This document shows, piece after piece, positions 17,157-30,068 of a stretch of DNA of 64,000 bases (position 1 is the first letter of the stretch; the number at the start of each line of letters is the position of its first letter). This DNA comes from Paenibacillus amylolyticus. Lineage in GTDB: Bacteria > Bacillota > Bacilli > Paenibacillales > Paenibacillaceae. A program made the position numbers and the translations under genes. The notes under the pieces are model-generated. The model was not told where the DNA came from and ran no database searches. It saw only the letters and a list, made by a program, of their open reading frames with translations. The stretch lies in contig NZ_RIAS01000002.1 of the NCBI RefSeq assembly GCF_003719335.1, positions 496,001-560,000 on the forward strand, given 5' to 3'.

Positions 17157-17660
17157 TTGAACTCAGAAGTAAACCAAGGTCGTTCTTCCAGTGGGAAGCT
17201 GACTCATTTTAATGAACAGGGACGAGCCCGGATGGTGGATATATCGGGTAAAGATGTAACGGTACGTACCGCTGTCGCTGTAACGAAAGTCACGATGAAC
17301 CCGGAGACACTGGAAGCGATCCGCCAAGGCCGTATTGGAAAAGGTGATGTGCTGGCGGTTGCTCAGATTGCCGGTATTCAAGGGGCGAAAAAAACGTCTG
17401 ATTGGATACCAATGTGTCATCCGCTTGCACTGAATGGGGTGGATATTCGTTTCCATGATAACGGCGTGGACGAACTCCATATCCAAGCAACTGTCAAGAC
17501 AGAAGGCAAAACAGGTGTTGAGATGGAGGCGCTCACGGCGGCCTCGGCTGCGGCACTTACGGTATATGACATGTGCAAGGCGATGCAAAAAGACATGATC
17601 ATCGGCCCAACGATGTTGCTGTCGAAGAGCGGCGGTAAAAACGGTGATTTCAGCCGATAA
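17157..17660 (+). CDS. moaC: Cyclic pyranopterin monophosphate synthase MoaC
   Basis: A 167-residue MoaC, second step of molybdenum cofactor synthesis after MoaA. The motifs [54 protein letters not shown] and the end [12 protein letters not shown] are diagnostic. The start is taken as TTG at 17157 with AAGGG upstream; this gives the N-terminal [10 protein letters not shown] typical of the family. Fifteen bases after 5-FCL. Confidence 0.95.
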   Translation: MNSEVNQGRSSSGKLTHFNEQGRARMVDISGKDVTVRTAVAVTKVTMNPETLEAIRQGRIGKGDVLAVAQIAGIQGAKKTSDWIPMCHPLALNGVDIRFHDNGVDELHIQATVKTEGKTGVEMEALTAASAAALTVYDMCKAMQKDMIIGPTMLLSKSGGKNGDFSR

Positions 17661-17697
17661 CGGATATTTATTTTCATAGAGGAGAAGGGTGATCTTT

Positions 17698-18183
17698 ATG
17701 GTGTGGAGAACAGCAATCCTGACAGCCAGTGACAAAGGGGCCCGTGGAGAACGTGAGGATACAAGTGCGCAGGTGATACGGGAACTTGTAGAGGAAGAAC
17801 TGGGTGGTCAGATCGTGGAGTATCGGATCGTTCCTGACGAACCGGATGAGATTATTGCAGCCTTAATCGAGATGACCGATTATTTTCACGCGGATCTCGT
17901 ATTAACAACGGGCGGTACGGAGCTGGCCATTCGGGATATTACGCCTGAAGCGACCAGACGAGTGATTGAACGTGAAGTTCCCGGCATGGCGGAGGCGATG
18001 AGATATAGTGTGATGAGCAAAAATCGCTCAGCGATGTTATTTCGCGGGGTGTGCGGAATTCGCGGCCGTACGCTGATTGTGAATCTGCCCGGTACGCCGA
18101 AGGGGGTTCACGAACATCTGGCAGCCATTATGGATCAGCTTCCGGAAGCGCTCCTGATGGTAACGGGCCAATTCAAGCAATAA
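17698..18183 (+). CDS. mog: MogA/MoaB-family molybdenum cofactor protein
   Basis: A 161-residue MPT-binding protein that would adenylylate molybdopterin before Mo insertion. WRTAILTASDKGARGEREDTS, LVLTTGGTELAIRDITPEAT, EVPGMAEAMRY and VNLPGTPKGVHEHL are the family motifs. The ATG at 17698 is eight bases after AAGGG. In Bacillus the gene after moaC is rex; here a second cofactor gene is in that slot, making a moaC-mog pair directly before the Tat translocase that exports many folded molybdoenzymes. Confidence 0.9.
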   Translation: MVWRTAILTASDKGARGEREDTSAQVIRELVEEELGGQIVEYRIVPDEPDEIIAALIEMTDYFHADLVLTTGGTELAIRDITPEATRRVIEREVPGMAEAMRYSVMSKNRSAMLFRGVCGIRGRTLIVNLPGTPKGVHEHLAAIMDQLPEALLMVTGQFKQ

Positions 18184-18333
18184 GGGAAATAAAGCACAGT
18201 TATCACATTTACGGGTTATGTAAGTGGTTACATCTGTGGTATGATGGGCATAAATCCAAATGCAGTTAAGACATCTGATGAACATATCTTCGGATATCCG
18301 CATGTTGAACGCTTGAAACAAGGAGGAAGATCA

Positions 18334-18582
18334 ATGTTAAGTTCGATTGGACCAACAGGATTTATTTTGCTGGCCGTGATTGCATTGCTGTTGTTTGGGC
18401 CTAACAAGTTGCCGGAATTGGGACGGGCTGTCGGACGTACGTTCCGTGAGTTCAAGGAAGGCGCGCGTGATATTATTTCGGACGATGATGCTTCCAGCCG
18501 GAAAGAGCAGGAAAAAGCGAAACCGGTAACAGCAGATACAACGGCTGCTGAGAAACCTGTGGATAAACGCCTGCCGGAATAA
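18334..18582 (+). CDS. tatA: Sec-independent translocase protein TatA
   Basis: An 82-residue TatA: short N-terminus, one membrane helix (GPTGFILLAVIALLLFG), the invariant FGPNKLPELGRAVG hinge, an amphipathic helix (FREFKEGARDI) and a charged tail. AAGGAGGA lies six bases ahead of ATG 18334. A small perfect palindrome ATGTAA-4-TTACAT (18218-18233) and TATGAT (18240-18245) upstream could be promoter elements. Confidence 0.95.
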   Translation: MLSSIGPTGFILLAVIALLLFGPNKLPELGRAVGRTFREFKEGARDIISDDDASSRKEQEKAKPVTADTTAAEKPVDKRLPE

Positions 18583-18605
18583 GGTTCATGCAACGAAAGA
18601 GACAT

Positions 18606-18634
18606 CCCTTCCTGCCGGAAGGGTTTTGTATTTT
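18606..18634 (+). terminator. Hairpin terminator between tatA and tatC
   Basis: CCCTTCC (18606-18612), loop TGCC, GGAAGGG, then TTTTGTATTTT. A partial terminator here would give more TatA than TatC, the known need of the translocase. Confidence 0.75.
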
Positions 18635-18661
18635 AAAGCTGAAATTCCAGGGGAGGCAGGC

Positions 18662-19444
18662 ATGACGCAGCAAAATGTTGAAATGACGCTTTCGGAACAT
18701 CTAAGCGAGCTGCGCAAGCGGCTGATTTATGTATTAAGCATTTTTATTTTGGGACTGATTGCAGGTTTTTTTGTGGCAGACCCGGTTTATCATTACTTGA
18801 CGAAGGCGGAGACGGCCAAAGGCTTTGTACTGCATGCGTTCTCGTTCTGGGACGGTATTGGTATCTATATGAAGATTGCTGGACTCTTTTCCATTATCAT
18901 TACGTTGCCCTTTACGGTATATCAGATTTGGAAGTTTGTTAGTCCTGGTCTGCGGCCTCAAGAGCGTAAAGCATCTTTGAAGTATGTACCTTACGTATTT
19001 CTACTGTTTCTGGTGGGTGTCGCTTTTTCGTATTATGTTGTTTTTCCAATGGCGCTTGCGTTCACAACAACGATCACGGAGAAAATGGGACTTGTCGAGA
19101 CATACGGCATGAAGCAGTACTTTAGCTTTCTGTTCGGTATTGTGTTGCCGGTATCCCTGTTGTTTGAGTTGCCGCTGCTCATTATGTTCTTGACAGGGCT
19201 GCGCATTTTGAACCCGATTCGTCTGCGTAAAATGCGCAAAATTTCTTATTTCGTGCTGATTTTTGTTGCAGTGGTCATTACGCCGCCGGATTTCATATCT
19301 GATCTGCTCGTCATGATTCCGCTGTTGCTCTTGTATGAGATCAGTGTGTTTCTATCTGCAATTGTGTATCGCAAGCAGCTTGCAGCCGATCAGGAGATTG
19401 AAGCTCGCTATGTGCGGGCCGACGACAATCAGCATGCAGGGTAG
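18662..19444 (+). CDS. tatC: Sec-independent translocase protein TatC
   Basis: A 260-residue polytopic TatC, receptor for twin-arginine signal peptides. MTLSEHLSELRKRLIYVL at the N-terminus, six hydrophobic helices, FVSPGLRPQERK and YFVLIFVAVVITPPDFISDLL are hallmarks. GGGAGG precedes the ATG at 18662 by five bases. Minimal TatA-TatC pair, as in Bacillus TatAyCy. Confidence 0.96.
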   Translation: MTQQNVEMTLSEHLSELRKRLIYVLSIFILGLIAGFFVADPVYHYLTKAETAKGFVLHAFSFWDGIGIYMKIAGLFSIIITLPFTVYQIWKFVSPGLRPQERKASLKYVPYVFLLFLVGVAFSYYVVFPMALAFTTTITEKMGLVETYGMKQYFSFLFGIVLPVSLLFELPLLIMFLTGLRILNPIRLRKMRKISYFVLIFVAVVITPPDFISDLLVMIPLLLLYEISVFLSAIVYRKQLAADQEIEARYVRADDNQHAG

Positions 19445-19527
19445 AGAAGTGTGTAATTTATGTATTTGGAGTGAGGATGCTGGTGCATCAAAAAAAATGG
19501 AGTGCGGGTGGAGAACGAATCTACTCG

Positions 19528-19573
19528 CTAGAAGACCCGGGGAAGATGTGTTATTCTGCTCCGGGTCTTCTAG
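19528..19573. repeat. Perfect 13-bp inverted repeat after tatC
   Basis: CTAGAAGACCCGG (19528-19540) and CCGGGTCTTCTAG (19561-19573) enclose 20 bases. A T-tract is lacking, so termination is uncertain. The interval 19445-19810 holds no supported gene; a second small palindrome ATGAATG-TAA-CATTCAT is at 19699-19715. Confidence 0.7.
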
Positions 19574-19813
19574 TTCCATTGGAAGATGAGAAGAGATCAG
19601 GACATGCAGGCATATTATACGGGTCAATGGATACAATGGAAAAGGGGATGCGGGGTGAAGTTTGCATCTAAGGCAATGAATCTCGTAAAATAGAAGGCAT
19701 GAATGTAACATTCATCCAGCTGTACCAGGCGTGATTTGGCTTAATGGATATTAGTGTCAAGCTGTATGGATGTAAATTCAACGTAAATTCTCGCAAGAAT
19801 TCATCAAAAAGAC

Positions 19814-19842
19814 TTGAAATCATGCTTCAAGTTGAGTATCAT
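19814..19842 (+). promoter_or_regulatory. groESL promoter
   Basis: TTGAAA (19814-19819) and TATCAT (19837-19842), 17 bases apart, directly upstream of the CIRCE element. Confidence 0.85.
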
Positions 19843-19853
19843 AAAGTTGGTTG

Positions 19854-19880
19854 TTAGCACTAAACACTGTCGAGTGCTAA
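19854..19880. promoter_or_regulatory. CIRCE operator (HrcA site) of groESL
   Basis: TTAGCACTA (19854-19862), nine bases, GAGTGCTAA (19872-19880). It matches TTAGCACTC-N9-GAGTGCTAA with one mismatch, the last base of the left arm. HrcA binding here represses groESL until heat stress. Confidence 0.96.
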
Positions 19881-19940
19881 TACATATGGCTGCAACCTAC
19901 AAATGCAAGGCTATATAATTTTAAAAGGAGGCTATTTTTC

Positions 19941-20222
19941 ATGATCAGACCTTTAGGTGAACGCGTATTGGTAGAACCACTGGAGCAAGAGCAAACGACT
20001 TCTTTCGGGATCGTACTTCCGGACTCCGCCAAAGAAAAACCGCAAGAGGGTAAAATCATTGCAGTTGGTGCGGGTGCATTGAAAGACGGCGTACGTGTAG
20101 CTCTGGAAGTGAAAGAAGGAGATCGCGTTATTTTCTCCAAATATGCCGGTACAGAAATCAAATTCGAAGGTAAAGAATATTTGATTATGAAAGAGAGCGA
20201 CATTCACGCGATTCTCGACTAA
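19941..20222 (+). CDS. groES: Co-chaperonin GroES
   Basis: A 93-residue GroES cap of the GroEL chamber. [19 protein letters not shown], the mobile loop [18 protein letters not shown], and [26 protein letters not shown] with the C-terminal DIHAILD are typical. AAAAGGAGG lies nine bases before the ATG. Operon with groEL, controlled by CIRCE. Confidence 0.98.
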   Translation: MIRPLGERVLVEPLEQEQTTSFGIVLPDSAKEKPQEGKIIAVGAGALKDGVRVALEVKEGDRVIFSKYAGTEIKFEGKEYLIMKESDIHAILD

Positions 20223-20296
20223 TCTCAAATTTTAATCGGTTAACCGAACCATATAGCAGTATCATTTTACACAATATACTAGGGAGGTTTTCTTAA

Positions 20297-21928
<1,632 letters not shown>

Positions 21929-21967
21929 TAAAGGTGTAAAATCCTTTGTTATGCCGATAGAGGAAAG

Positions 21968-21991
21968 GCTCCCGAAAGGGAGCTTTTTTCT
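21968..21991 (+). terminator. Terminator of groESL
   Basis: GCTCCC (21968-21973), GAAA loop, GGGAGC and TTTTTTCTTTTTT. Confidence 0.92.
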
Positions 21992-22086
21992 TTTTTAGCA
22001 CAACCGTAATTCTTTTTGAACGTATGTATGAGGATACATAGAGTAAGATAGAGTAAATGATATCAACTGAGAAAGGAGGGACAGCG

Positions 22087-22323
22087 ATGAGAAAAAGTAC
22101 AAAGTGGGTATTGTGGATTCTGGGTTTCATATTGGCCGCGATCTTTGTGAATTTCTATATGAATCTATTTAGTTTTGCTTATGCGTTGATTGCTGTACTG
22201 CTCATGTTTTTTACAGGTTGGGGGTTCTTGGCTAAGCTAAAAAATGATGTTCATCAGCATGAAGAGTATCACAAAAGAGTTCACGAGTTGGCGGAAGATG
22301 ATATCGAACGTTATACGAGATAA
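22087..22323 (+). CDS. Small membrane protein, unknown function
   Basis: A 78-residue protein with two hydrophobic helices (about residues 6-24 and 28-50) and a charged C-terminal tail (HQHEEYHKRVHELAEDDIERYTR). AAAGGAGGG lies six bases before the ATG at 22087. I do not recognise a family. It is a separate unit between groEL and lacZ. Confidence 0.65.
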   Translation: MRKSTKWVLWILGFILAAIFVNFYMNLFSFAYALIAVLLMFFTGWGFLAKLKNDVHQHEEYHKRVHELAEDDIERYTR

Positions 22324-22433
22324 CTGTAAGGTGTTTCATTATTTCTATCACTGCTTCCAATATTGATACGGGATTGTTTAGTGAGAGCGTAACGTTTGAG
22401 TAGTTTTGATTTTTAGTAAGTTTGATTTTTAGT

Positions 22434-22472
22434 AAAGGAGGGATACGGTACGGCTGTAGCTCTCCTTTTTTT
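22434..22472 (+). terminator. Hairpin with T-run after the small membrane protein gene
   Basis: AAAGGAG (22434-22440) and CTCCTTT (22462-22468) followed by T. A 15-base direct repeat (TTTGATTTTTAGTAA) lies just upstream, at 22404-22436. Confidence 0.55.
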
Positions 22473-22507
22473 ATTATAGGTTGTTTTGCACTAACGATCT
22501 TCATCAC

Positions 22508-22544
22508 AAAAATCCCTGTCAGCATCATGCTAACAGGGATTTTT
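22508..22544. terminator. Bidirectional terminator, end of lacZ transcript
   Basis: AAAAATCCCTGT (22508-22519) and ACAGGGATTTTT (22533-22544), perfect 12-bp arms. It ends the minus-strand lacZ transcript 54 bases after the stop. Confidence 0.9.
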
Positions 22545-22597
22545 GGTGTTTGTTACGAGGATTGAACCTAAGAATTAAGCTGAATGGAGCGGGAGCT

Positions 22598-25771
<3,174 letters not shown>

Positions 25772-25857
25772 TCACAGTATAGAATTGATCAGGTACTTAG
25801 AAAATAAAGAATATTGCCCATATATATCACAATATGAAACTAAAACTGGAGAGCGTG

Positions 25858-26703
25858 GTGTACCGCATGAATACACGAATCTTTTTTGGTAAAACAGACG
25901 AAGCCGCACGTCTGCCAGTCTATATGACAACCGTTGGGTATTGGGAACATCAATTTGAAACGGAGCGCCCGGAAGGCTTTCCCGATTACCAGATTCATCA
26001 GGTCATTCAGGGACAAGGCAGGCTGATTATAGAGGGTGAAGGAGAATATATCGTTGGCCCAGGGGAAGTGTTTATCACCTACCCCGACATTCCGCATGAG
26101 TATAGACCTATTACGGGTCAATGGGAACTGGCGTGGGTATCCTTTCAGGGGCGGGAGGCAAGTCAGCTACTGGCCTATGCGGGAATCACCAGTTCAGGAG
26201 TATATAAGCTTAGAAAACCCGAACTGCTGAACGCTCTGGAACTGTTGCTTGTAAGGGGGGAAGGTACAGGGGATACGATGAATGCTGCCGATGATCGGGA
26301 CAGTTCCAAACATCTGTATGGCTTGCTTCTGGATTTGAAGCCTTTGCTTATTGTGTCGGACAACGATAATGACGAGATGGAACGTCTGAAACCCGTGCTG
26401 CGTTACATTAAAGAGCACTTGGATCAGCCTTTGTCGCTGAAAGAGCTGTCGGATGTAGCTGTCGTATCCCCTCAATATCTATGTCGGTTGTTTCAGAAAG
26501 CACTTCGTGTCAGACCTGTGTTCTACGTCAACCAGGAACGAATCAATCGCAGCAAACAGCTGATGTTCAGTGAGCGGGAGCTCCGAATTTATGAAGTGGC
26601 CGACCGGGTAGGATATGAAAATGCGAGTTATTTCTGTACGATATTTAAACGACATACGGGCATGAGTCCCGAAAAATTTCGCAAACTGCATGGTTTAGGC
26701 TGA
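25858..26703 (+). CDS. AraC-family regulator, divergent from lacZ
   Basis: About 281 residues: an N-terminal cupin-like AraC_binding domain (IHQVIQGQGRLIIEGEGEYIVGPGEVF) and a C-terminal pair of helix-turn-helix motifs (SLKELSDVAVVSPQYLCRLFQKAL and IYEVADRVGYENASYFCTIFKRHTGMSPEKFR). It probably senses a sugar and activates lacZ across the 119-base divergent region. Start uncertain: a GTG at 25858 has GGAG six bases ahead; ATG at 25834 and 25867 lack good sites. Confidence 0.88.
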   Translation: MYRMNTRIFFGKTDEAARLPVYMTTVGYWEHQFETERPEGFPDYQIHQVIQGQGRLIIEGEGEYIVGPGEVFITYPDIPHEYRPITGQWELAWVSFQGREASQLLAYAGITSSGVYKLRKPELLNALELLLVRGEGTGDTMNAADDRDSSKHLYGLLLDLKPLLIVSDNDNDEMERLKPVLRYIKEHLDQPLSLKELSDVAVVSPQYLCRLFQKALRVRPVFYVNQERINRSKQLMFSERELRIYEVADRVGYENASYFCTIFKRHTGMSPEKFRKLHGLG

Positions 26704-26810
26704 AAACGAGTAGCTATGTCTAACACATGTATCATTCGTTCTTCGTTCATTTTTTGATCTGTTCTTCATCTGGATTTCAGTTTCTCTTAAGGTTGAGAGA
26801 CTAATATAAA

Positions 26811-26890
26811 TCTTGTAAACCCCTTCTCGTGTTAAATAGATGTGTGACTGGCCCTGTTCGGATTGTCCTCCGAGCAGGGCACTTTTTTTA
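26811..26890 (+). ncRNA. Candidate C-rich small RNA, copy 1
   Basis: A short transcription unit: an AT-rich -10 (TAATATAAAT, about 26802-26811), a 5' segment with ACCCCTTCTC, and a terminator of GCCCTGTTCGGA paired with TCCGAGCAGGGC followed by ACTTTTTTT (26851-26888). Bases 26813-26856 recur at 29827-29870 with one change in 44, whereas the terminator stem differs between copies in sequence but not in form. No open frame fits inside. The CCCCTTCTC segment is complementary to ribosome-binding sites, as in C-rich sRNAs of the RoxS/RsaE kind; homology to those is not claimed. Confidence 0.6.
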
Positions 26891-27031
26891 TGTTTAGCTG
26901 AGCGATCATACTCATGATATGATGAGAGAGAAGAATGAGCATAATAATATAATGTGAACCAAGAGATACTGAGAGATACCGATCGGATGAAGCTCTATTT
27001 TCACAATAATGATGGGAAGGCAGGGAAGTGC

Positions 27032-27994
27032 ATGGACGCTCGTCTGCACGCATTGTATCGTCCAGTACAGATGAATGGAATGGACCCCCGTACATACTAT
27101 ATAGAGAATAGTCCTTCCCCTGTGCTTACACCTTATGTAGCCTGTTATTGGGAGTCAGGAACTCGGGAACATATGGAATACGGCAAGTATGGCATAGATG
27201 GAATGGACATGTACATTAAGGTCAATGACTTAATGTTGAAATTTCCGGCCTCTGCCCGGGTGTTACCAGATGGTTGCACTGACATCCTGATCGATTATAA
27301 TCCAGAGCAAGAAAGGTATACGTATAGCTATTGTGGCAATTATATGCAGCCTTTTGCTTTTCCGTTATCGTTGACAGCGCCTCCGGCGGGAGCCTATACG
27401 TTTGGGGTTCGCTTTTTTCCGGGGGGAGCTCCTTTTCTACACGGTCAGTCACTGGATTTGTTTACAGACCGTCGTGTACCACTGGAAGACTGCTGGCCAG
27501 ACCGATGGGACGAGCTGCAATTGAAGATGGAGGAAACGAGGGATTTTGCCCAGCGTGTGCAGGTGATGGAGTCTTACCTCCGACGAGTGACCCTGCGTAG
27601 CAGCCCGATTCATCATCATGCTGATCAGGATTTGCTTCGTAATGTGCTCTACCGGATCTTCAAGGATAATGGTCGCTTGAGTATACGAGACCTTGCCCAG
27701 GGAGAAGCCGTCAGTGAACGTCAGCTGCATCGCAAATTGACCGAACAAGTTGGGATCAGTCCCAAGCGTTTTAGTGAAATTGTTCGTTTCCATCAAGTGT
27801 TGCATGGTATCCGTAAAGGTCGAGCTACTGACGGAGCTGAACTGGCACAGACGTATGGTTTTTACGATCAGGCACATCTGATCAGGCAATTCCGCAAATT
27901 TTACGGCGATACACCACTAGTTGCTGTCCAGGAACATCAACAGATGTTGTCCGAAAAGTACAATGATGCGGCAGTATCTTCCGTTATACTATGA
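27032..27994 (+). CDS. AraC-family regulator with DUF6597-like N-terminus
   Basis: About 320 residues. The N-terminal half (ENSPSPVLTPYVACYWES, ARVLPDGCTDILIDY, YTFGVRFFPGGAPFLHG) is the domain common in Firmicute AraC proteins that accompany DinB or methyl-repair-like genes. The C-terminal HTH pair is NGRLSIRDLAQGEAVSERQLHRKLTE and LAQTYGFYDQAHLIRQFRKFYGDTP. The start at 27032 has GGGAAG upstream, and a TATAAT at 26948-26953 argues against the GTG at 26954. It is followed after 32 bases by a DinB-family gene, probably its target. Confidence 0.85.
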   Translation: MDARLHALYRPVQMNGMDPRTYYIENSPSPVLTPYVACYWESGTREHMEYGKYGIDGMDMYIKVNDLMLKFPASARVLPDGCTDILIDYNPEQERYTYSYCGNYMQPFAFPLSLTAPPAGAYTFGVRFFPGGAPFLHGQSLDLFTDRRVPLEDCWPDRWDELQLKMEETRDFAQRVQVMESYLRRVTLRSSPIHHHADQDLLRNVLYRIFKDNGRLSIRDLAQGEAVSERQLHRKLTEQVGISPKRFSEIVRFHQVLHGIRKGRATDGAELAQTYGFYDQAHLIRQFRKFYGDTPLVAVQEHQQMLSEKYNDAAVSSVIL

Positions 27995-28026
27995 ATCATA
28001 GACTTATCACAAAGGAGTAATGAATC

Positions 28027-28515
28027 ATGAATGGAACGTTGCAAATTCGGGAACATCTGTTAACGGAACTGGAAACAGGCGTGCGCACAGGGGCTTCGTT
28101 AATTCGGCTAATTCGTCCAGAGGACTGGGCGTATCGTCCGCAGGACAATATGCGTTCCCTCGTGGAACTGGTGCATCATTTTATCCAGATTACGGCTTCG
28201 GATCTTGTCATTATGCAAGAGAAAGGTGAAGCTGAAGTAGGTCAAGTGGAGAACCGTTTATCTGGAAACCAGGATATTGTGCAACTGGAGAAGACATTAT
28301 GGAGTAATTTTGAGGCGTACAAAGCATATATCACAAGTCTCAGCGAAGAGGACTTTTTGAACCGCTCTACCAAAGCTTTCTACGCAGAGCATGGACACCT
28401 GCAGGTGCAATGGCAGATCGAAACGCTCACACATGTGTTCCACCATCGCTCACAGCTCTATAATTACCTCAAACAGCAAGGTCACGAATTGAACTTTTTT
28501 ATGCTGTATGCATAG
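28027..28515 (+). CDS. DinB/YfiT-family protein
   Basis: A 162-residue four-helix-bundle protein. The metal-binding histidines are visible in SLVELVHHFIQ (about residue 44-46) and TLTHVFHHRSQLYNYL (about 140-144), the DinB pattern. Enzymes of this fold include thiol transferases, but the substrate cannot be read from sequence. AAAGGAG lies nine bases before the ATG. It is co-transcribed with the AraC gene and ends at a terminator at 28533. Confidence 0.85.
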   Translation: MNGTLQIREHLLTELETGVRTGASLIRLIRPEDWAYRPQDNMRSLVELVHHFIQITASDLVIMQEKGEAEVGQVENRLSGNQDIVQLEKTLWSNFEAYKAYITSLSEEDFLNRSTKAFYAEHGHLQVQWQIETLTHVFHHRSQLYNYLKQQGHELNFFMLYA

Positions 28516-28532
28516 TTTGTTCTTGGACAAGC

Positions 28533-28565
28533 AGCTCCGCCGGATCATTCGGTGGGGCTTTTTTT
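28533..28565 (+). terminator. Terminator after the DinB-family gene
   Basis: AGCTCCGCCG pairs with CGGTGGGGCT (two G-T pairs) and is followed by seven T. Confidence 0.85.
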
Positions 28566-28701
28566 GGTTTATTGCGGGATACGGTATCTATTAAACTTGC
28601 ATGTAAGCTATAAATGTACGTTCTACCACGGTCTATTCACCGTGGCTTTACTAGATTTCAGACATAGAATACCGTATCAAAGCAAAAAGGAGGTGATTTT
28701 G

Positions 28702-28983
28702 ATGGCCATCCTTTTACCATTACAGTTCTACAATCTGCCAGCGGGTGTAGGGAAATCCTACTATGAAAACCTGTCTGGCGGCGCCAATGCAAGTGTTACG
28801 GTGAACAACAATGGTCCGTTTCCGGTATCTCTCGTCATCACTCGTGTAAATGCTCCAGTTGTCACTTATGTTGTTCCGGTGAACAGCAGTTTGAGCATTA
28901 CTGCAAGTCAGGTGCTGGTCTTCGCGTTGTTGGCGAACCAGGGAGGTGCTGCTTCCGGTACGATTGAAGTTGCTTTGGCGTAA
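28702..28983 (+). CDS. Small beta-rich hypothetical protein
   Basis: A 93-residue protein without charged clusters: MAILLPLQFYNLPAGVGKSY, then alternating hydrophobic/polar strands (VTVNNNGPFPVSLVITRV, YVVPVNSSLSITASQVLVF). This looks like a small beta-sandwich of the kind seen in spore-surface or exosporium proteins, but I do not recognise it. AAAAAGGAGGTGATTTTG gives a perfect ribosome site for ATG 28702. Upstream are CATAGAATA (28663-28671), resembling a sigma-K -10 without a clear -35, and a palindrome CCACGG/CCGTGG at 28626-28645. A strong terminator follows. Confidence 0.6.
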   Translation: MAILLPLQFYNLPAGVGKSYYENLSGGANASVTVNNNGPFPVSLVITRVNAPVVTYVVPVNSSLSITASQVLVFALLANQGGAASGTIEVALA

Positions 28984-29011
28984 TCTATCGGATGATAGTA
29001 GAACGTATGAA

Positions 29012-29044
29012 CCTCTGCCGACCGGGTCGGCAGAGGTCTTTTTA
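29012..29044 (+). terminator. Terminator after the small beta-rich protein gene
   Basis: CCTCTGCCGAC and GTCGGCAGAGG with a 3-base loop, followed by TCTTTTT. Confidence 0.9.
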
Positions 29045-29194
29045 ACCATTTCAACCAGATGATTGTAAGAGGAAGCATATCAAACTACATAAAAATGTTG
29101 GGGCCTGAGAGTTTACCCTGAACCGTACACGATTAATGGAATAGTATAAACCGCACGTTGAGATCGTGCCTGTAATTCGGGAGGTTGATAGAAT

Positions 29195-29734
29195 ATGAAC
29201 CGTAAGCGAGCGAAAATATTGGAAACGGAACGACTTGTATTTACGACATGGGACGAAGGTGATCGTGCCCTCGCGTTTGCGCTCTGGGGTGATCACGAAG
29301 TGACCCGGTGGGTTAATGGCAAAGAGGTTCTGAGCGAAGAGGAAGTTGAGGCGAGGCTAACTCAGGAAATCGAGCGTGAGAAGCAGGAGGGGGTGCAGTA
29401 CTGGCCCCTTTTTCGAAAAGATTCAGATGTCTTCATCGGCTGTTGCGGTCTTTGCCCCTATGATCCAGAGGAGAACATCTATGAGCTTGGTTTCCTGCTG
29501 ACTCGGGGTCACTGGGGACAAGGATATGCACAGGAAGCAGCACAAGGCGCTGTGCGGTACGCTTTTGACAAGTTAAAGGTAGCGACGCTGGTGGGCAGTC
29601 ATCATCCGGATAATGAAGCGGCGTGTCACATTTTGAGCCAACTGGGATTTGAACAAATGCACGAGCGGCGGGATGAAGCAACAGGTATGATGAAACCCTT
29701 CTATAGGTTACGGAAAAACAGTACTGTCCACTGA
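29195..29734 (+). CDS. GNAT acetyltransferase, RimJ/RimL type
   Basis: A 179-residue acetyltransferase of the RimJ/RimL group: ILETERLVFTTWDEGDRALAF at the N-terminus, ELGFLLTRGHWGQGYAQEA with the acetyl-CoA loop, and NEAACHILSQLGFEQM near the end. Substrate unknown. GGGAGG precedes the ATG by about eight bases. Single gene. Confidence 0.87.
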   Translation: MNRKRAKILETERLVFTTWDEGDRALAFALWGDHEVTRWVNGKEVLSEEEVEARLTQEIEREKQEGVQYWPLFRKDSDVFIGCCGLCPYDPEENIYELGFLLTRGHWGQGYAQEAAQGAVRYAFDKLKVATLVGSHHPDNEAACHILSQLGFEQMHERRDEATGMMKPFYRLRKNSTVH

Positions 29735-29825
29735 GTAACATTTTAAAGTATGATATCGCGAGTCGTTTTCATGTATTTTTTATTTCACATTCAGCTTCTA
29801 TTAAGGTGGGAAGGATAAGATAATC

Positions 29826-29896
29826 CTTGTAAACCCCTTCTCGTGTTAAATAGATGTGTGACTGACCCTGCCGGGCGACGGTGGGGTATTTTTTTG
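29826..29896 (+). ncRNA. Candidate C-rich small RNA, copy 2
   Basis: Second copy of the element at 26811: GATAAT (29819-29824) as -10, the same 5' segment with ACCCCTTCTC, then a different terminator, ACCCTGCCG paired with CGGTGGGGT and seven T (29865-29896). TTCAG-N-TTCT-N-TTAAGG is shared upstream of both copies (here 29790-29806), suggesting a common activator or promoter element. No coding frame fits. Confidence 0.6.
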
Positions 29897-29928
29897 CTTG
29901 TTTTCGACATTTTATAAAAAAAATAAAG

Positions 29929-29997
29929 ATAAACAAAAATAAATAAAATAATTATCTTTGTTTATTATTGACTAACAAACAAAAACAAAGGTATAAT
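29929..29997 (+). promoter_or_regulatory. Promoter and operator of rhaD
   Basis: TTGACT (29968-29973) and TATAAT (29992-29997) with 18 bases between. Upstream ATAAACAAA (29929-29937) and TTTGTTTAT (29957-29965) form a 9-bp inverted repeat, and AACAAA repeats continue between -35 and -10. Such A-rich AACAAA sites are typical of DeoR-family sugar regulators. Confidence 0.6.
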
Positions 29998-30068
29998 GAA
30001 TGTGAAAAAAGGAACTTACCTTGATCGTGACAGCCCAACTTTATACTTGAACATAGGAGAGGATAAAC

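Noticed and set aside
19471..19671. 66-codon plus-strand frame after tatC
   Set aside because: No ribosome site, and the frame contains the 13-bp inverted repeat; not coding-like.
26811..29896. Pair of mobile-element ends flanking 26.9-29.8 kb
   Set aside because: The two repeat copies are in direct orientation, each has its own promoter and terminator, and there is no transposase or target duplication, so an sRNA pair explains them better.
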